A DNA stretch of 35,812 nt from an uncultured Alphaproteobacteria bacterium (GTDB lineage Bacteria > Pseudomonadota > Alphaproteobacteria > Rs-D84). Below the pieces are notes generated by a model. It was not told where the DNA came from. It made no database searches and saw nothing but the letters and a program-made list of their open reading frames with translations. Position numbers and translations under genes: made by a program. Within the stretch, counting starts at the first letter, position 1, and each line of letters starts with the position of its first letter. The stretch lies in the NCBI GenBank assembly GCA_944389535.1, contig CALXMS010000001.1:67390-103201 (forward strand), given 5' to 3'. Below, piece after piece: positions 1 to 7,295 of the stretch.

Positions 1-11
1 AATTCTTTCAC

Positions 12-40
12 TTGCAAGAAAATTCAAAATGTATTAATAA
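12..40 (+). promoter_or_regulatory. Candidate parE promoter, possibly leaderless
   Basis: A TTGCAA hexamer (12-17) is followed after 17 bp by TAATAA (35-40); TAATAC (38-43) is an alternative -10. Transcription would start within a few bases of the parE ATG at 50, and there is no purine-rich ribosome binding site in the short stretch between. The same CTTGC -35 core appears before tcpQ and both tRNA genes of this window. This is a motif reading only; no start site is known. Confidence 0.4.
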
Positions 41-49
41 TACTATGCT

Positions 50-2029
50 ATGACAGAACAAAACATACATACATATGATGCTTCAGATATTCAAGTATTA
101 GAAGGCTTAGAACCCGTTCGCCTGCGTCCTGGGATGTATATTGGCGGCACAGATGAAAAGGCTTGGCATCACTTACCCGTAGAAATTCTTGATAATGCTA
201 TTGACGAGGCGGTTGCTGGTTTTGCAAAAAAAATAACCGTAAACTTAATAGATTCAAAAACTATTGAAATAACAGATGACGGGCGCGGGATACCTGTTGA
301 TGAACATCCTAAGTTTCCTGGTAAATCTGCACTTGAGGTTATTTTAACAACATTGCACTCTGGTGGAAAATTTAATAATAACGTATATAAAACAAGTGGT
401 GGCCTGCACGGTGTCGGCAGCTCTGTCGTAAATGCTTTATCCTCAGAAATGATTGTAACAATTTCTAGGGACGGTTACGAATGGCAGCAAAGTTTTTCTC
501 GTGGGAAACCTACTAGTAAAATGACTCAAATAGCACCGACTAAAAATCATGGTACTAAAGTACGTTTTACTATTGATGACGAAATTTTCGGTTCAAACGC
601 GATATTTAAACCGGTGAAAATCTATCGAATGGCTCGTGCAAAATCTTTTTTATCGCGTGGTGTACGCGTAAATTGGATCTGCAATCCTGAGCTATTAACC
701 GAAGATATGAATATTCCAGCTCAAACAGAATTTTATTACCCAAATGGTGTTGCAGATTTCTTAGATAAAAAAACGCGCGATAAACCGCGCATATTACCAA
801 AAATTTTTAGCGGCACAGTTGATTTTCCAGATGATTCTGGGCGCGTAGAATGGGCTTTGACATTTTTAACAGATGAAAACGGCGCTGCATCTGATGATGG
901 TTTCTTTTCATCTTATTGCAATACTATTGCCACGATAGACGGCGGGACGCATGAAACAGGTTTCAAATCTGCAATAACCCGTGGTATAAAAGCATACGGT
1001 GAAAAAATAAATAACAAGTCTGCCGCAACAATAATCAGCGATGATGTATTTGATTCTGTTGCAGCAATTGTATCTGTATTTTATAAGACCCCACAATTTC
1101 TGGGGCAAACGAAAGAAAAGTTATCTAATCCGGAAATTGCACGCTTTACGGAAAATGCATTACGCGATCCATGGGAAATCTTTTTAGCATCTGACCCAAA
1201 GACTGCGAATGCCGTTTTAGAATTTGTAATAAATTTAGCAAACGCTCGTATAAGAACGAAACAAGTTAAAGAAATTGCTAGAAAGACCCCGACAAAACGC
1301 ATTCGTATGCCGGCTAAATTAGCCGATTGTTCAAAGCACGGCGTTGAAGGTACAGAACTATTTATTGTTGAGGGTGAATCTGCCGGTGGTACCGCGAAAC
1401 AAGCACGCGATCGTGCAACGCAGGCAATAATGCCTTTACGTGGCAAGGTATTAAACGTTGTATCAAATTCTGACGAACGTTTCAGTGCCAATAAAGAATT
1501 AAACGAACTGATAGATATTATTGGTGCAGGCACCGCAAAAGACTGGGATGAAAGTAAACTTAGATACGAAAAAATAATTGTTATGACCGATGCCGACGTT
1601 GACGGCAGCCATATAGCATCCTTATTAATGGCATTCTTTTATCAAGTTATGCCACAGTTGATTTATGGTGGTCATTTATATCTATCTTGTCCGCCGCTTT
1701 ATAAATTGACGTGCGGCACCGAATCGATATACGTTGACACAGATGAGGAACTAGAAGAATTAAAAAACACTAAATATAAAAATAAAAAAGTAGAAATATC
1801 CCGTTTTAAAGGCTTGGGAGAAATGATGCCCAATCAGTTAAAAGAAACGACTATGTCACCGAAGACTCGTCGTTTGATACGTGTTGACCTGCCGCCTCGA
1901 ACCGACGAAGGGGCCGAAGATACGGAAAAGACGCGCACGATTGTTTCCGAACTGATGGGTAAAAAGCCAGAATTTAGGTTTAAGTTTATAACGGAACACG
2001 CACAATTTGTGAAAGACTTATTTGTATAA
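50..2029 (+). CDS. parE: DNA topoisomerase IV subunit B (ParE)
   Basis: ATPase subunit of topoisomerase IV, which with ParC decatenates sister chromosomes. The GHKL ATPase is at the N-terminus: E45 and N49 in the EILDNAIDEA motif, DDGRG at 76-80, and the GLHGVG lid at about 118-123. A transducer domain follows, then the TOPRIM domain with EGESAGG (about 441-447; most relatives read EGDSAGG) and DADVDGSH (about 514-521), and a GLGEMMP tail. The 659-aa length and the ending (a stretch after VSELMGKKPE) fit alphaproteobacterial ParE; GyrB is normally near 800 aa. The ATG at 50 lacks a clear Shine-Dalgarno sequence and sits just behind a promoter-like sequence, so the mRNA may be leaderless. A bidirectional terminator follows. 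Confidence 0.95.
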   Translation: MTEQNIHTYDASDIQVLEGLEPVRLRPGMYIGGTDEKAWHHLPVEILDNAIDEAVAGFAKKITVNLIDSKTIEITDDGRGIPVDEHPKFPGKSALEVILTTLHSGGKFNNNVYKTSGGLHGVGSSVVNALSSEMIVTISRDGYEWQQSFSRGKPTSKMTQIAPTKNHGTKVRFTIDDEIFGSNAIFKPVKIYRMARAKSFLSRGVRVNWICNPELLTEDMNIPAQTEFYYPNGVADFLDKKTRDKPRILPKIFSGTVDFPDDSGRVEWALTFLTDENGAASDDGFFSSYCNTIATIDGGTHETGFKSAITRGIKAYGEKINNKSAATIISDDVFDSVAAIVSVFYKTPQFLGQTKEKLSNPEIARFTENALRDPWEIFLASDPKTANAVLEFVINLANARIRTKQVKEIARKTPTKRIRMPAKLADCSKHGVEGTELFIVEGESAGGTAKQARDRATQAIMPLRGKVLNVVSNSDERFSANKELNELIDIIGAGTAKDWDESKLRYEKIIVMTDADVDGSHIASLLMAFFYQVMPQLIYGGHLYLSCPPLYKLTCGTESIYVDTDEELEELKNTKYKNKKVEISRFKGLGEMMPNQLKETTMSPKTRRLIRVDLPPRTDEGAEDTEKTRTIVSELMGKKPEFRFKFITEHAQFVKDLFV

Positions 2030-2049
2030 AGAAATACGAAGAAAAAAGA

Positions 2050-2080
2050 AACGCCAGAATTTATCTGGCGTTTTCGTTTT
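2050..2080. terminator. Bidirectional terminator between parE and the Cys-repeat gene
   Basis: Stem 2052-2058 with 2064-2070 (CGCCAGA/TCTGGCG, 5-nt loop), extended by A-T pairs. A T-rich tract follows on the plus strand (2071-2080), and an equivalent tract on the minus strand (complement of 2041-2050). It serves the convergent genes on either side. Confidence 0.85.
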
Positions 2081-2091
2081 CCCCATCTGTT

Positions 2092-3489
2092 TTATTGGAT
2101 ACCGACGCGGAACTCGTCACCCCATCCTGCTACGACCTGACCGCCGACAGAGCATTGAATGTCTTCAAACCCATTTTCTACTTGATTTTTCTTTACGACG
2201 TTACTCGTTATCAACCCACCTGCCGTCCCAAGAACGACTCCTGCAATGGAATCGGATAGCAGACGAGAGGTATTAAAATTACCTTCTTTATTACGCCAAA
2301 CAGTTAATTTTAAACCAGAACTTATTTCGTCTAATTCAGATATAGCACTTGATATCTTTTCCTTTGCTTGGGACTGATTTATTGACAACTGTGCATCCGT
2401 AGTCAAAACACATTCTGTACGCGCCTCATTTATTTCCATATTTTTATCATTACATACACATTCATTATTAAGCCACTGTGCTCCATTAATATGTCGGCAT
2501 TCATCAATTTTCGGGTTAAGTTTACACATACCATCTATCCAAACATAATCTTGTGTCTGACACATACAATCATTATTGTACCAATATGCCCCAGATTCTT
2601 TACTAACCTCAGACTCGCATTGCATTTTCTTTTCCGCCAAATTAGTCAAATCACAGCGTTTATTTTCAGCATTATATGTATAGTCTGTATTATTTAAACA
2701 CACACACTTATTGTTTTCTAGACGTAAATTTTTAGTTTGATCGCACGTACATTTGTTGGTCGCCCATGTACCACCTGAAGTCTCACACTCTTTTTTACGT
2801 TGCTGATTAATATTTTCTTGTTGCTGACGGTTATCTTTTGCTATCGCGGCACTTGTTTTCTTACATCCATATACACCATCTGGCTCATAATCAGAATTTA
2901 TACATTCACAAGACTCACCATTTGCCGACAATTTTATATTCTTTGAAGAGCTGCAAGAACATTTACCATTCGCCCACGTACCACCACTATTTACACAAGC
3001 GGTCTTAGCCTCCCCAATAGATTCACACTTACAAATATTTGTTCTATCTGTAAGCAGCAATTGTGCCTTGCTACCGGTAGAAATTCCAACATTTCCACCA
3101 TTATCATCCATTATGTAATATCCATCAATTTGACTAGCTTCATCAGTAACTCTGCACTGCTGGGCATCACAATCAGCTATATCACTTATTTTCCACTCAA
3201 CCCACATCTGATCGCCCCTAGCAGCACAATAATATAGTTTCTGCTTTGACTCTGAGTTGCCCTTAAAATAATGGTCCGCTGGCATAAAAATCACCTGCCC
3301 CCCATCACAGTGTCCACGACCACATTCGTACGCATATTTTCCATCATAACGTGAAGAACTTTGATACAAATATTCGTCACTATTCTTTATTGCCCAACCG
3401 CTTAGTTCTTGCTCATCACACACAGCGACCGAAACAGAAGGACCTAAAATTCCCACCAAAAACAAAGAACAAAATAACAATTTTTTCAT
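2092..3489 (-). CDS. Exported protein with tandem cysteine-rich repeats
   Basis: I do not recognise a named family. Start chosen at 3489, where GGAGAAGAG precedes an ATG that opens a Sec signal peptide (MKKLLFCSLFLVGILG, cleavage near SVSVAVC); a longer in-frame ORF reaching 3645 has no such support. The 465-aa product has at least four modules with the pattern Cys, a short linker, G-[GA]-x-W-x-N-x(2)-C-x-C, then a further Cys pair. The first two are clear copies (CVNSGGTWANGKCSC and CETSGGTWATNKCTC); the third and fourth are more diverged. A Gln/Lys-rich linker separates copies one and two. Near the C-terminus lies a Gly/Ala/Val segment (AGVVLGTAGGLITSNVV) that could span or touch a membrane. 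The spacing recalls EGF-like disulfide modules, but that is a resemblance only. Likely periplasmic or surface-exposed. Confidence 0.75.
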   Translation of the reverse strand: MKKLLFCSLFLVGILGPSVSVAVCDEQELSGWAIKNSDEYLYQSSSRYDGKYAYECGRGHCDGGQVIFMPADHYFKGNSESKQKLYYCAARGDQMWVEWKISDIADCDAQQCRVTDEASQIDGYYIMDDNGGNVGISTGSKAQLLLTDRTNICKCESIGEAKTACVNSGGTWANGKCSCSSSKNIKLSANGESCECINSDYEPDGVYGCKKTSAAIAKDNRQQQENINQQRKKECETSGGTWATNKCTCDQTKNLRLENNKCVCLNNTDYTYNAENKRCDLTNLAEKKMQCESEVSKESGAYWYNNDCMCQTQDYVWIDGMCKLNPKIDECRHINGAQWLNNECVCNDKNMEINEARTECVLTTDAQLSINQSQAKEKISSAISELDEISSGLKLTVWRNKEGNFNTSRLLSDSIAGVVLGTAGGLITSNVVKKNQVENGFEDIQCSVGGQVVAGWGDEFRVGIQ

Positions 3490-3538
3490 ATCTCTTCTCC
3501 ATTCATAATGCGTACACGCACCATAATTATTACTTATG

Positions 3539-3567
3539 ATTTTACCATAATTTCTAACTATTTCCAA
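3539..3567 (-). promoter_or_regulatory. Candidate promoter of the Cys-repeat gene
   Basis: On the minus strand TTGGAA (3567-3562) is separated by 17 bp from TAAAAT (3544-3539). It would give a leader of roughly 40 nt before the ATG at 3489. Identified by motif and spacing only. Confidence 0.45.
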
Positions 3568-3587
3568 TAAGGAATTAAAACTTCTCA

Positions 3588-3614
3588 ATAAAAAAGTGCC
3601 ACTTTTCGTGGCAT
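3588..3614 (-). terminator. Terminator of dnaA
   Basis: Stem TGCCAC/GTGGCA (3597-3602 with 3608-3613), 5-nt loop, followed on the minus strand by a T-rich run (complement of 3588-3595). It lies directly downstream of the dnaA stop codon. Confidence 0.7.
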
Positions 3615-3628
3615 AAATCTTTATTATC

Positions 3629-4909
3629 TTATCTGCAATCTGCAATCAATTGATTCATCTGTGCAGCCAAAACCAAATCTGTCTTCTTCAACTTTTCAAT
3701 CTGTGATAAAGCATAAACGACTGTCGCATGATCACGATCCCCACATACACGACCTATTTCCGTCAAAGATAAGTTTGTCACCTCTTTTAATACCGCCATC
3801 ATCATCTGGCGCGCCAACACAACCCCGCGACAACGTCCCTTCCCACATACTGCATCATACGCAACGCCCAACTTTTCACACATTGATTTTACCATTGCAA
3901 TCGGGGTTCTTGCCTTTTTTAAAGTATCCGCTAACAAGTGTTCTGCTATATCCATAGTGACAGACTGACCCATTAGTTCAACGTAAGTCTTTATTTTCAT
4001 CGCGACACCACCAACTAAATGACCATCGCATGAAACACGAGAAGATATCGCATCTGCAACATCCGACGCAACACCAGCACGCATTAGCATAACACGCTTT
4101 ACATTCGTCGTCGGTGCCGCAACGTCCGCAACCAACCCAGATGCTAATAAAGACTGTAAACGACGATCAAAACCATTTAAGTTACTTGGTGCAACGTTTG
4201 CAGTTAAAACGATATTTTTACCCGCGGCACGCAAATCCATTAATAACTGCGCAAATTCTTCACAGGTTGCGCGTTTACCAGCCAAAGCTTGAACATCATC
4301 TAAAATGAAAGTATCACAATTACGACAAAAATCTTTAAATGCAAATATTGTTCTATCGTGCAAACTACGAGTAAATTCTGATACAAATTGCCCGCCAGAC
4401 ATTTTTATAACCCGCCCCGATGTAGAATCTTCTATGCAGTCTACTAATAAAGATTTACCGCAACCAGATGCACCATAAATGAACAACGGCGAGAAAGATA
4501 CTGAACCCGCCGCTATTTTTTTACAAGCCGATAAAACAAAGGCATTTTCATCACAACATACAAATGTATCAAAACCGTTTACCACACCCGCTTGTTCAAC
4601 TGTTTTTACAGGGGCATACGACTGAACATTATTATCATTTGCAACAGAAGACTTAACGTTTGCCCCACGAACACAAATTACCAGGTTTAATCCGAATTGT
4701 GCCGCAATTGAAGATAAAACATTTTTATGAACGCTTCCTATGAAATCAGCAGAAAATTGATTTTGCGCCGTCAGCACTAAATCACCGTTACAAACATTGA
4801 ACTGCAACGGAGCAATCCAAGAAGAAAAACTTGCAGAATCCATTTTTGCGGCTATGGCCCCCTTGATTTGTTCCAAGTCAGTCATTTTTATTGTCGCCGC
4901 TGCCTGCAT
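3629..4909 (-). CDS. dnaA: Chromosomal replication initiator DnaA, divergent
   Basis: Start set at the ATG at 4909 because AAAGGAG sits just upstream; a longer reading frame from 4948 lacks this. The 426-aa protein has a short domain I (about 8-80), a short linker, an AAA+ domain and a C-terminal DnaA helix-turn-helix domain (about 341-426). Walker A is GASGCGKS (146-153) and Walker B is FILDDVQ (201-207). Domain IV keeps the signature region as GDRDHATVVYAL (about 390-401). Several positions are unusual when aligned by eye to E. coli DnaA. The arginine-finger position (R285, in RLKSRFGWG) is L254 in RLQSLLASG. The sensor-2 Arg of the RELEGAL motif is H297. The base-contacting Thr of RDHTT is A395. 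Domain IV argues against Hda or another AAA+ protein. Flanked by a palindrome-rich gap upstream and its own terminator downstream. Confidence 0.88.
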   Translation of the reverse strand: MQAAATIKMTDLEQIKGAIAAKMDSASFSSWIAPLQFNVCNGDLVLTAQNQFSADFIGSVHKNVLSSIAAQFGLNLVICVRGANVKSSVANDNNVQSYAPVKTVEQAGVVNGFDTFVCCDENAFVLSACKKIAAGSVSFSPLFIYGASGCGKSLLVDCIEDSTSGRVIKMSGGQFVSEFTRSLHDRTIFAFKDFCRNCDTFILDDVQALAGKRATCEEFAQLLMDLRAAGKNIVLTANVAPSNLNGFDRRLQSLLASGLVADVAAPTTNVKRVMLMRAGVASDVADAISSRVSCDGHLVGGVAMKIKTYVELMGQSVTMDIAEHLLADTLKKARTPIAMVKSMCEKLGVAYDAVCGKGRCRGVVLARQMMMAVLKEVTNLSLTEIGRVCGDRDHATVVYALSQIEKLKKTDLVLAAQMNQLIADCR

Positions 4910-4974
4910 ATGTTTCTCCTTTCCTTCCCTAAAAGAGTTACCCGTCACCGCGCAAGAGTATAAAAATCACCCGC

Positions 4975-5032
4975 ACATAAACGCTAAATTTTACTGTCAA
5001 TCTAAGACTTCATAAAAATTTAGTGTTTATGT
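4975..5032. repeat. 18-bp inverted repeat upstream of dnaA
   Basis: Arms 4975-4992 and 5015-5032 (left arm ACATAAACGCTAAATTTT) are complementary at 17 of 18 positions; the exception is a G-T pair. The spacer is 22 bp. It lies 66-123 bp upstream of the dnaA start and could be an operator pair or a leader structure. No U-tract follows, so it does not look like a terminator. Confidence 0.75.
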
Positions 5033-5202
5033 ATAAGCCTACTTTTAACTCTCTCGCTTCTTTGTGATTGAGGTTGCTCTCAATCGTTTTGGATACGTCA
5101 CATAAGTTATAAGATAAAACTTAGTTTGCAACTATTTGTTAAACAATTTTTTAAGATTTATTTTTTGACAACGATTCGTTCTTTTGCCAGTTTTCCGCAC
5201 TT

Positions 5203-5224
5203 TGTATATACAATGTATATACAA
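5203..5224. repeat. Tandem 11-bp palindromic repeat
   Basis: TGTATATACAA occurs twice head to tail (5203-5213 and 5214-5224). Each contains the perfect palindrome TGTATATACA; with the preceding T the first forms the 12-bp palindrome TTGTATATACAA. It sits just beyond the dprA stop codon. The form is that of a dimeric repressor site, but no regulator is identified. Confidence 0.7.
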
Positions 5225-5232
5225 TATTTTTT

Positions 5233-6261
5233 CTACGTTCTAACGTAACCACCGTCAACTTTTCGCACTAAACCTTGCAATTCCAGAACTACAAGTTCGC
5301 TTTTAATTTCCGAAATAGATTTTTTGACAATTTCTGACAATACAGATTCTGATACAGGAATTGTTCCTATGGCATCTAATATCGAATTTTCCGAATCGGT
5401 TTTTTTACTAATTTTTTCGCCTTGCTGTAATTTTTTTTCCTGTTTAAAGAAATCTGACACTCCTGTACACATCTTTGCTATACCAGATTTTATTAATGAA
5501 TTTGGACCGGCTGCCCTAGAATCTAAGGGATGTGAAGGAATCGCCCATATTTCCCGATTCGATTCGATTGCAAACTGCGCCGTTTTCATACTTCCAGATT
5601 TTAAATCGGCCTCTCCTAATATTAATTTCTGTCCTATACCCGCGATCCAACGATTACGCATAACAAAATTTGAAGCAACAGGTTTAAAACCAACCGGCAT
5701 TTCACTAATGATTGCCCCCCGTTCGATAATTTCCCAATATAAAGATTCGTTTTCCAATGGCCAAACATAATCTACGCCGCCTGCCATAACCGCTATGGTT
5801 TGACTGTTACCGTTGGCTTTTAACGCCCCCTTATGCGCAGCTGTATCTGTTCCCATTGCTAAACCAGACACAACCGTATATCCGTGCATAGAAAAAGCAT
5901 TTGCAATGTCTGAGACAAAATTCATCCCAACAGCAGTTGCATGTCGCGTTCCGACAATACTGACACATGGTTTAGATAAAGTTTCTATTTTTCCCCTAAC
6001 AGATATTATAGGCGGATGCGGAGAAACCCGTCTTAACATATCAGGATATTCATCCATATCGTCACTTATATAATGTATATGTAACTGATTTGCTAAATCA
6101 ATTTCACGACTTACCGCGCCGCGAATCGAATCGTCTGGGCATAATTCAGCAATGGCCTCTTTTATGCCACCAGACTTTTTTATCAAGTCATTATAGCGGA
6201 CAGGCCCTATATTTGGACTTCTTAATATCAGTAATCGATTAAACAGATCTTCATAGTTCAT
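5233..6261 (-). CDS. dprA: DNA-processing protein DprA
   Basis: DprA binds incoming single-stranded DNA and loads RecA during natural transformation. The Rossmann-like core runs from about 99 to 275 with SIVGTRHAT (101-109), SGLAMGTDTAAHKGAL (132-147), AGGVDYVWPLEN (160-171), the RNRWIAG segment (202-208) and SGSMKTA (222-228). A SAM-like N-terminal segment (1-75) and a C-terminal winged-helix segment (about 293-342, ending LQGLVRKVDGGYVRT) complete the usual three-part layout. Length 342 aa is normal. The start at 6261 has only a weak ribosome binding site. It stands alone, with the gap to dnaA downstream and a terminator of the next gene upstream. A pilus-type secretin at 8.3-9.9 kb could be relevant to DNA uptake, but that link is speculative. 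Confidence 0.95.
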   Translation of the reverse strand: MNYEDLFNRLLILRSPNIGPVRYNDLIKKSGGIKEAIAELCPDDSIRGAVSREIDLANQLHIHYISDDMDEYPDMLRRVSPHPPIISVRGKIETLSKPCVSIVGTRHATAVGMNFVSDIANAFSMHGYTVVSGLAMGTDTAAHKGALKANGNSQTIAVMAGGVDYVWPLENESLYWEIIERGAIISEMPVGFKPVASNFVMRNRWIAGIGQKLILGEADLKSGSMKTAQFAIESNREIWAIPSHPLDSRAAGPNSLIKSGIAKMCTGVSDFFKQEKKLQQGEKISKKTDSENSILDAIGTIPVSESVLSEIVKKSISEIKSELVVLELQGLVRKVDGGYVRT

Positions 6262-6310
6262 ACTGATACTATAAAAAATTTATCTAATATAATAAATGTA
6301 TATTTATATT

Positions 6311-6333
6311 AAAAAGCCCTTAACGGGCTTTTT
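6311..6333 (-). terminator. Terminator of the glycine-zipper protein gene
   Basis: Stem AAAAAGCCC/GGGCTTTTT (6311-6319 with 6325-6333, loop TTAAC). It directly follows the minus-strand stop at 6334; the stem itself supplies the T run. Confidence 0.8.
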
Positions 6334-7197
6334 TTAATTTTTTGCGTCTAATAATCTTTTATAATCGTAAGTATCACACTCTGTTGGCTTATTATCGCCC
6401 TGCCAACCTTCACATTCTTTCTTCAAAATTTCTAATGCATCCATAAACCTATTAAATTCCGCAACATCTTGATTCTTCAAAGCACGCAACTGTGCCAAAA
6501 GCTGCTGATCTCCCTCTAAAGCTTTCTGTCCCATTACACTACCGCCTATCAACCGATTGCCGAACAATTCCATAACGCCGACACCGGCACCGGCACCCCC
6601 GACAACACCACCAACCGTTGCCCATGTACGCGCACCTTTTTTGGCATCTAATATACGTTGGCGCAAAGTTTCTTCATCCGCCCAATCACCACAAGTTATA
6701 TTTTGTCCCATTTGAAAATATTTTGATGGAACATCTGATACGCTGATCTTAGGATCGTTTGATTTTATATCAACCAAAACAAAACAGACGTTATTTTCAG
6801 GGTTAATCACATCTTCTACCATAGAAGAATAATTATTTGTATTACTATAACGAGATGCCCAAACGAAAGTATTTCCGATACCGATATTATTGTTTATGCA
6901 AGCTTGTTTTTGTTTTTCGTATTCTGCGGCATCATCATCTGGCTCTGACGGCTGCTGAGCCCCTTCTTCATCTGTTGTATCCGTCCAAACTGGTACTCTT
7001 ACACTGGACTTATCAACGACTTCTGCCCCAGCATTTGCATTTGCCATATCTGAAATCTGATTTGTCGAAGCTGTTGCACGCGGCGCCGATTGAACGAACT
7101 GTGATGCCATAGATCTGCGAGATTGGCTTTCTGCCGTTACTGCAAGCGCAGGTATACTAAACAAGCAAATGACAACAAAAGATATAAATTTCTTCAT
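6334..7197 (-). CDS. Exported protein with C-terminal glycine-zipper segment, function unknown
   Basis: I do not recognise a family. The 287-aa product begins with a clear Sec signal peptide (MKKFISFVVICLFSIPALA, cleavage before VTAES) and is preceded by AGGGAAAGAGAG. A Ser/Ala/Thr-rich region and an acidic stretch (about 75-92) lead to a central domain with four cysteines (among ACINNN, NVCFVL and NITCGDW). A Gly/Ala/Val segment (ATVGGVVGGAGAGVGVMELFG, near 195-215) resembles a glycine zipper, followed by a helical tail with CEGWQ and ECDTYD. The layout (signal, Cys-containing ectodomain, Gly-rich segment, short tail) parallels the Cys-repeat protein at 2.1-3.5 kb. Likely an envelope protein. 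Confidence 0.7.
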   Translation of the reverse strand: MKKFISFVVICLFSIPALAVTAESQSRRSMASQFVQSAPRATASTNQISDMANANAGAEVVDKSSVRVPVWTDTTDEEGAQQPSEPDDDAAEYEKQKQACINNNIGIGNTFVWASRYSNTNNYSSMVEDVINPENNVCFVLVDIKSNDPKISVSDVPSKYFQMGQNITCGDWADEETLRQRILDAKKGARTWATVGGVVGGAGAGVGVMELFGNRLIGGSVMGQKALEGDQQLLAQLRALKNQDVAEFNRFMDALEILKKECEGWQGDNKPTECDTYDYKRLLDAKN

Positions 7198-7224
7198 CTC
7201 TCTTTCCCTATTTCATTAATTTTT

Positions 7225-7233
7225 ATTATACCA
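7225..7233 (-). promoter_or_regulatory. Extended -10 promoter of the glycine-zipper protein gene
   Basis: Minus-strand TGGTATAAT (7233-7225) is an extended -10 element, with no good -35 at 17 bp. Transcription would start about 20 nt before the AGGGAAAGAGAG ribosome binding site region. Confidence 0.5.
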
Positions 7234-7260
7234 CAAAAAGCCCTAAAAATAAAGGACAAA

Positions 7261-7295
7261 TAATAAAAGGACCGCGTTTTGCGGTCCTTTTATTA
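7261..7295. terminator. Strong hairpin at the plsY stop codon
   Basis: A 15-bp stem (7261-7275 with 7281-7295, loop GTTTT) with GGACCGC/GCGGTCC at its tip overlaps the plsY stop. Both flanks are T-rich in the respective direction. It ends plsY transcription. Confidence 0.8.

Larger units (their letters stand above)
4910..5232. other. 323-bp palindrome-rich gap between dnaA and dprA (possible regulatory or origin region)
   Basis: No gene is supported here. It must hold the dnaA promoter: TATACT on the minus strand (4962-4957) is a possible -10 without a convincing -35, and TTGACA (5000-4995, minus) lies inside the loop of a large inverted repeat. It also holds a second inverted repeat (GATTGAG/CTCAATC, 5066-5072 with 5079-5085), an AT-rich stretch (5101-5160) and a tandem palindrome (5203-5224). 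I searched both strands for TTATCCACA-like DnaA boxes and saw none with a good match. A role as oriC is possible from position and composition but unproven. Confidence 0.5.

Noticed and set aside
1081-1533. 150-codon open frame antisense to parE
   Set aside because: It lies wholly inside a certain gene, has no ribosome binding site or recognisable domain, and its composition follows the codon pattern of parE on the other strand.
50-2029. Reading this gene as GyrB
   Set aside because: Length 659 aa, lack of the extra TOPRIM insert, and the C-terminal sequence favour ParE.
3490-3645. N-terminal extension of the Cys-repeat protein to 3645
   Set aside because: It would run into the dnaA stop region and displace a clear signal peptide that has its own ribosome binding site.
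5139-5154. Possible CtrA site (TTAA-N-TTAA) in the dnaA-dprA gap
   Set aside because: The spacing is eight bases, whereas the full CtrA site has seven; one near-match in AT-rich DNA is not evidence.
5324-5770. 148-codon open frame antisense to dprA
   Set aside because: Fully within dprA, no ribosome binding site, product without domain features.
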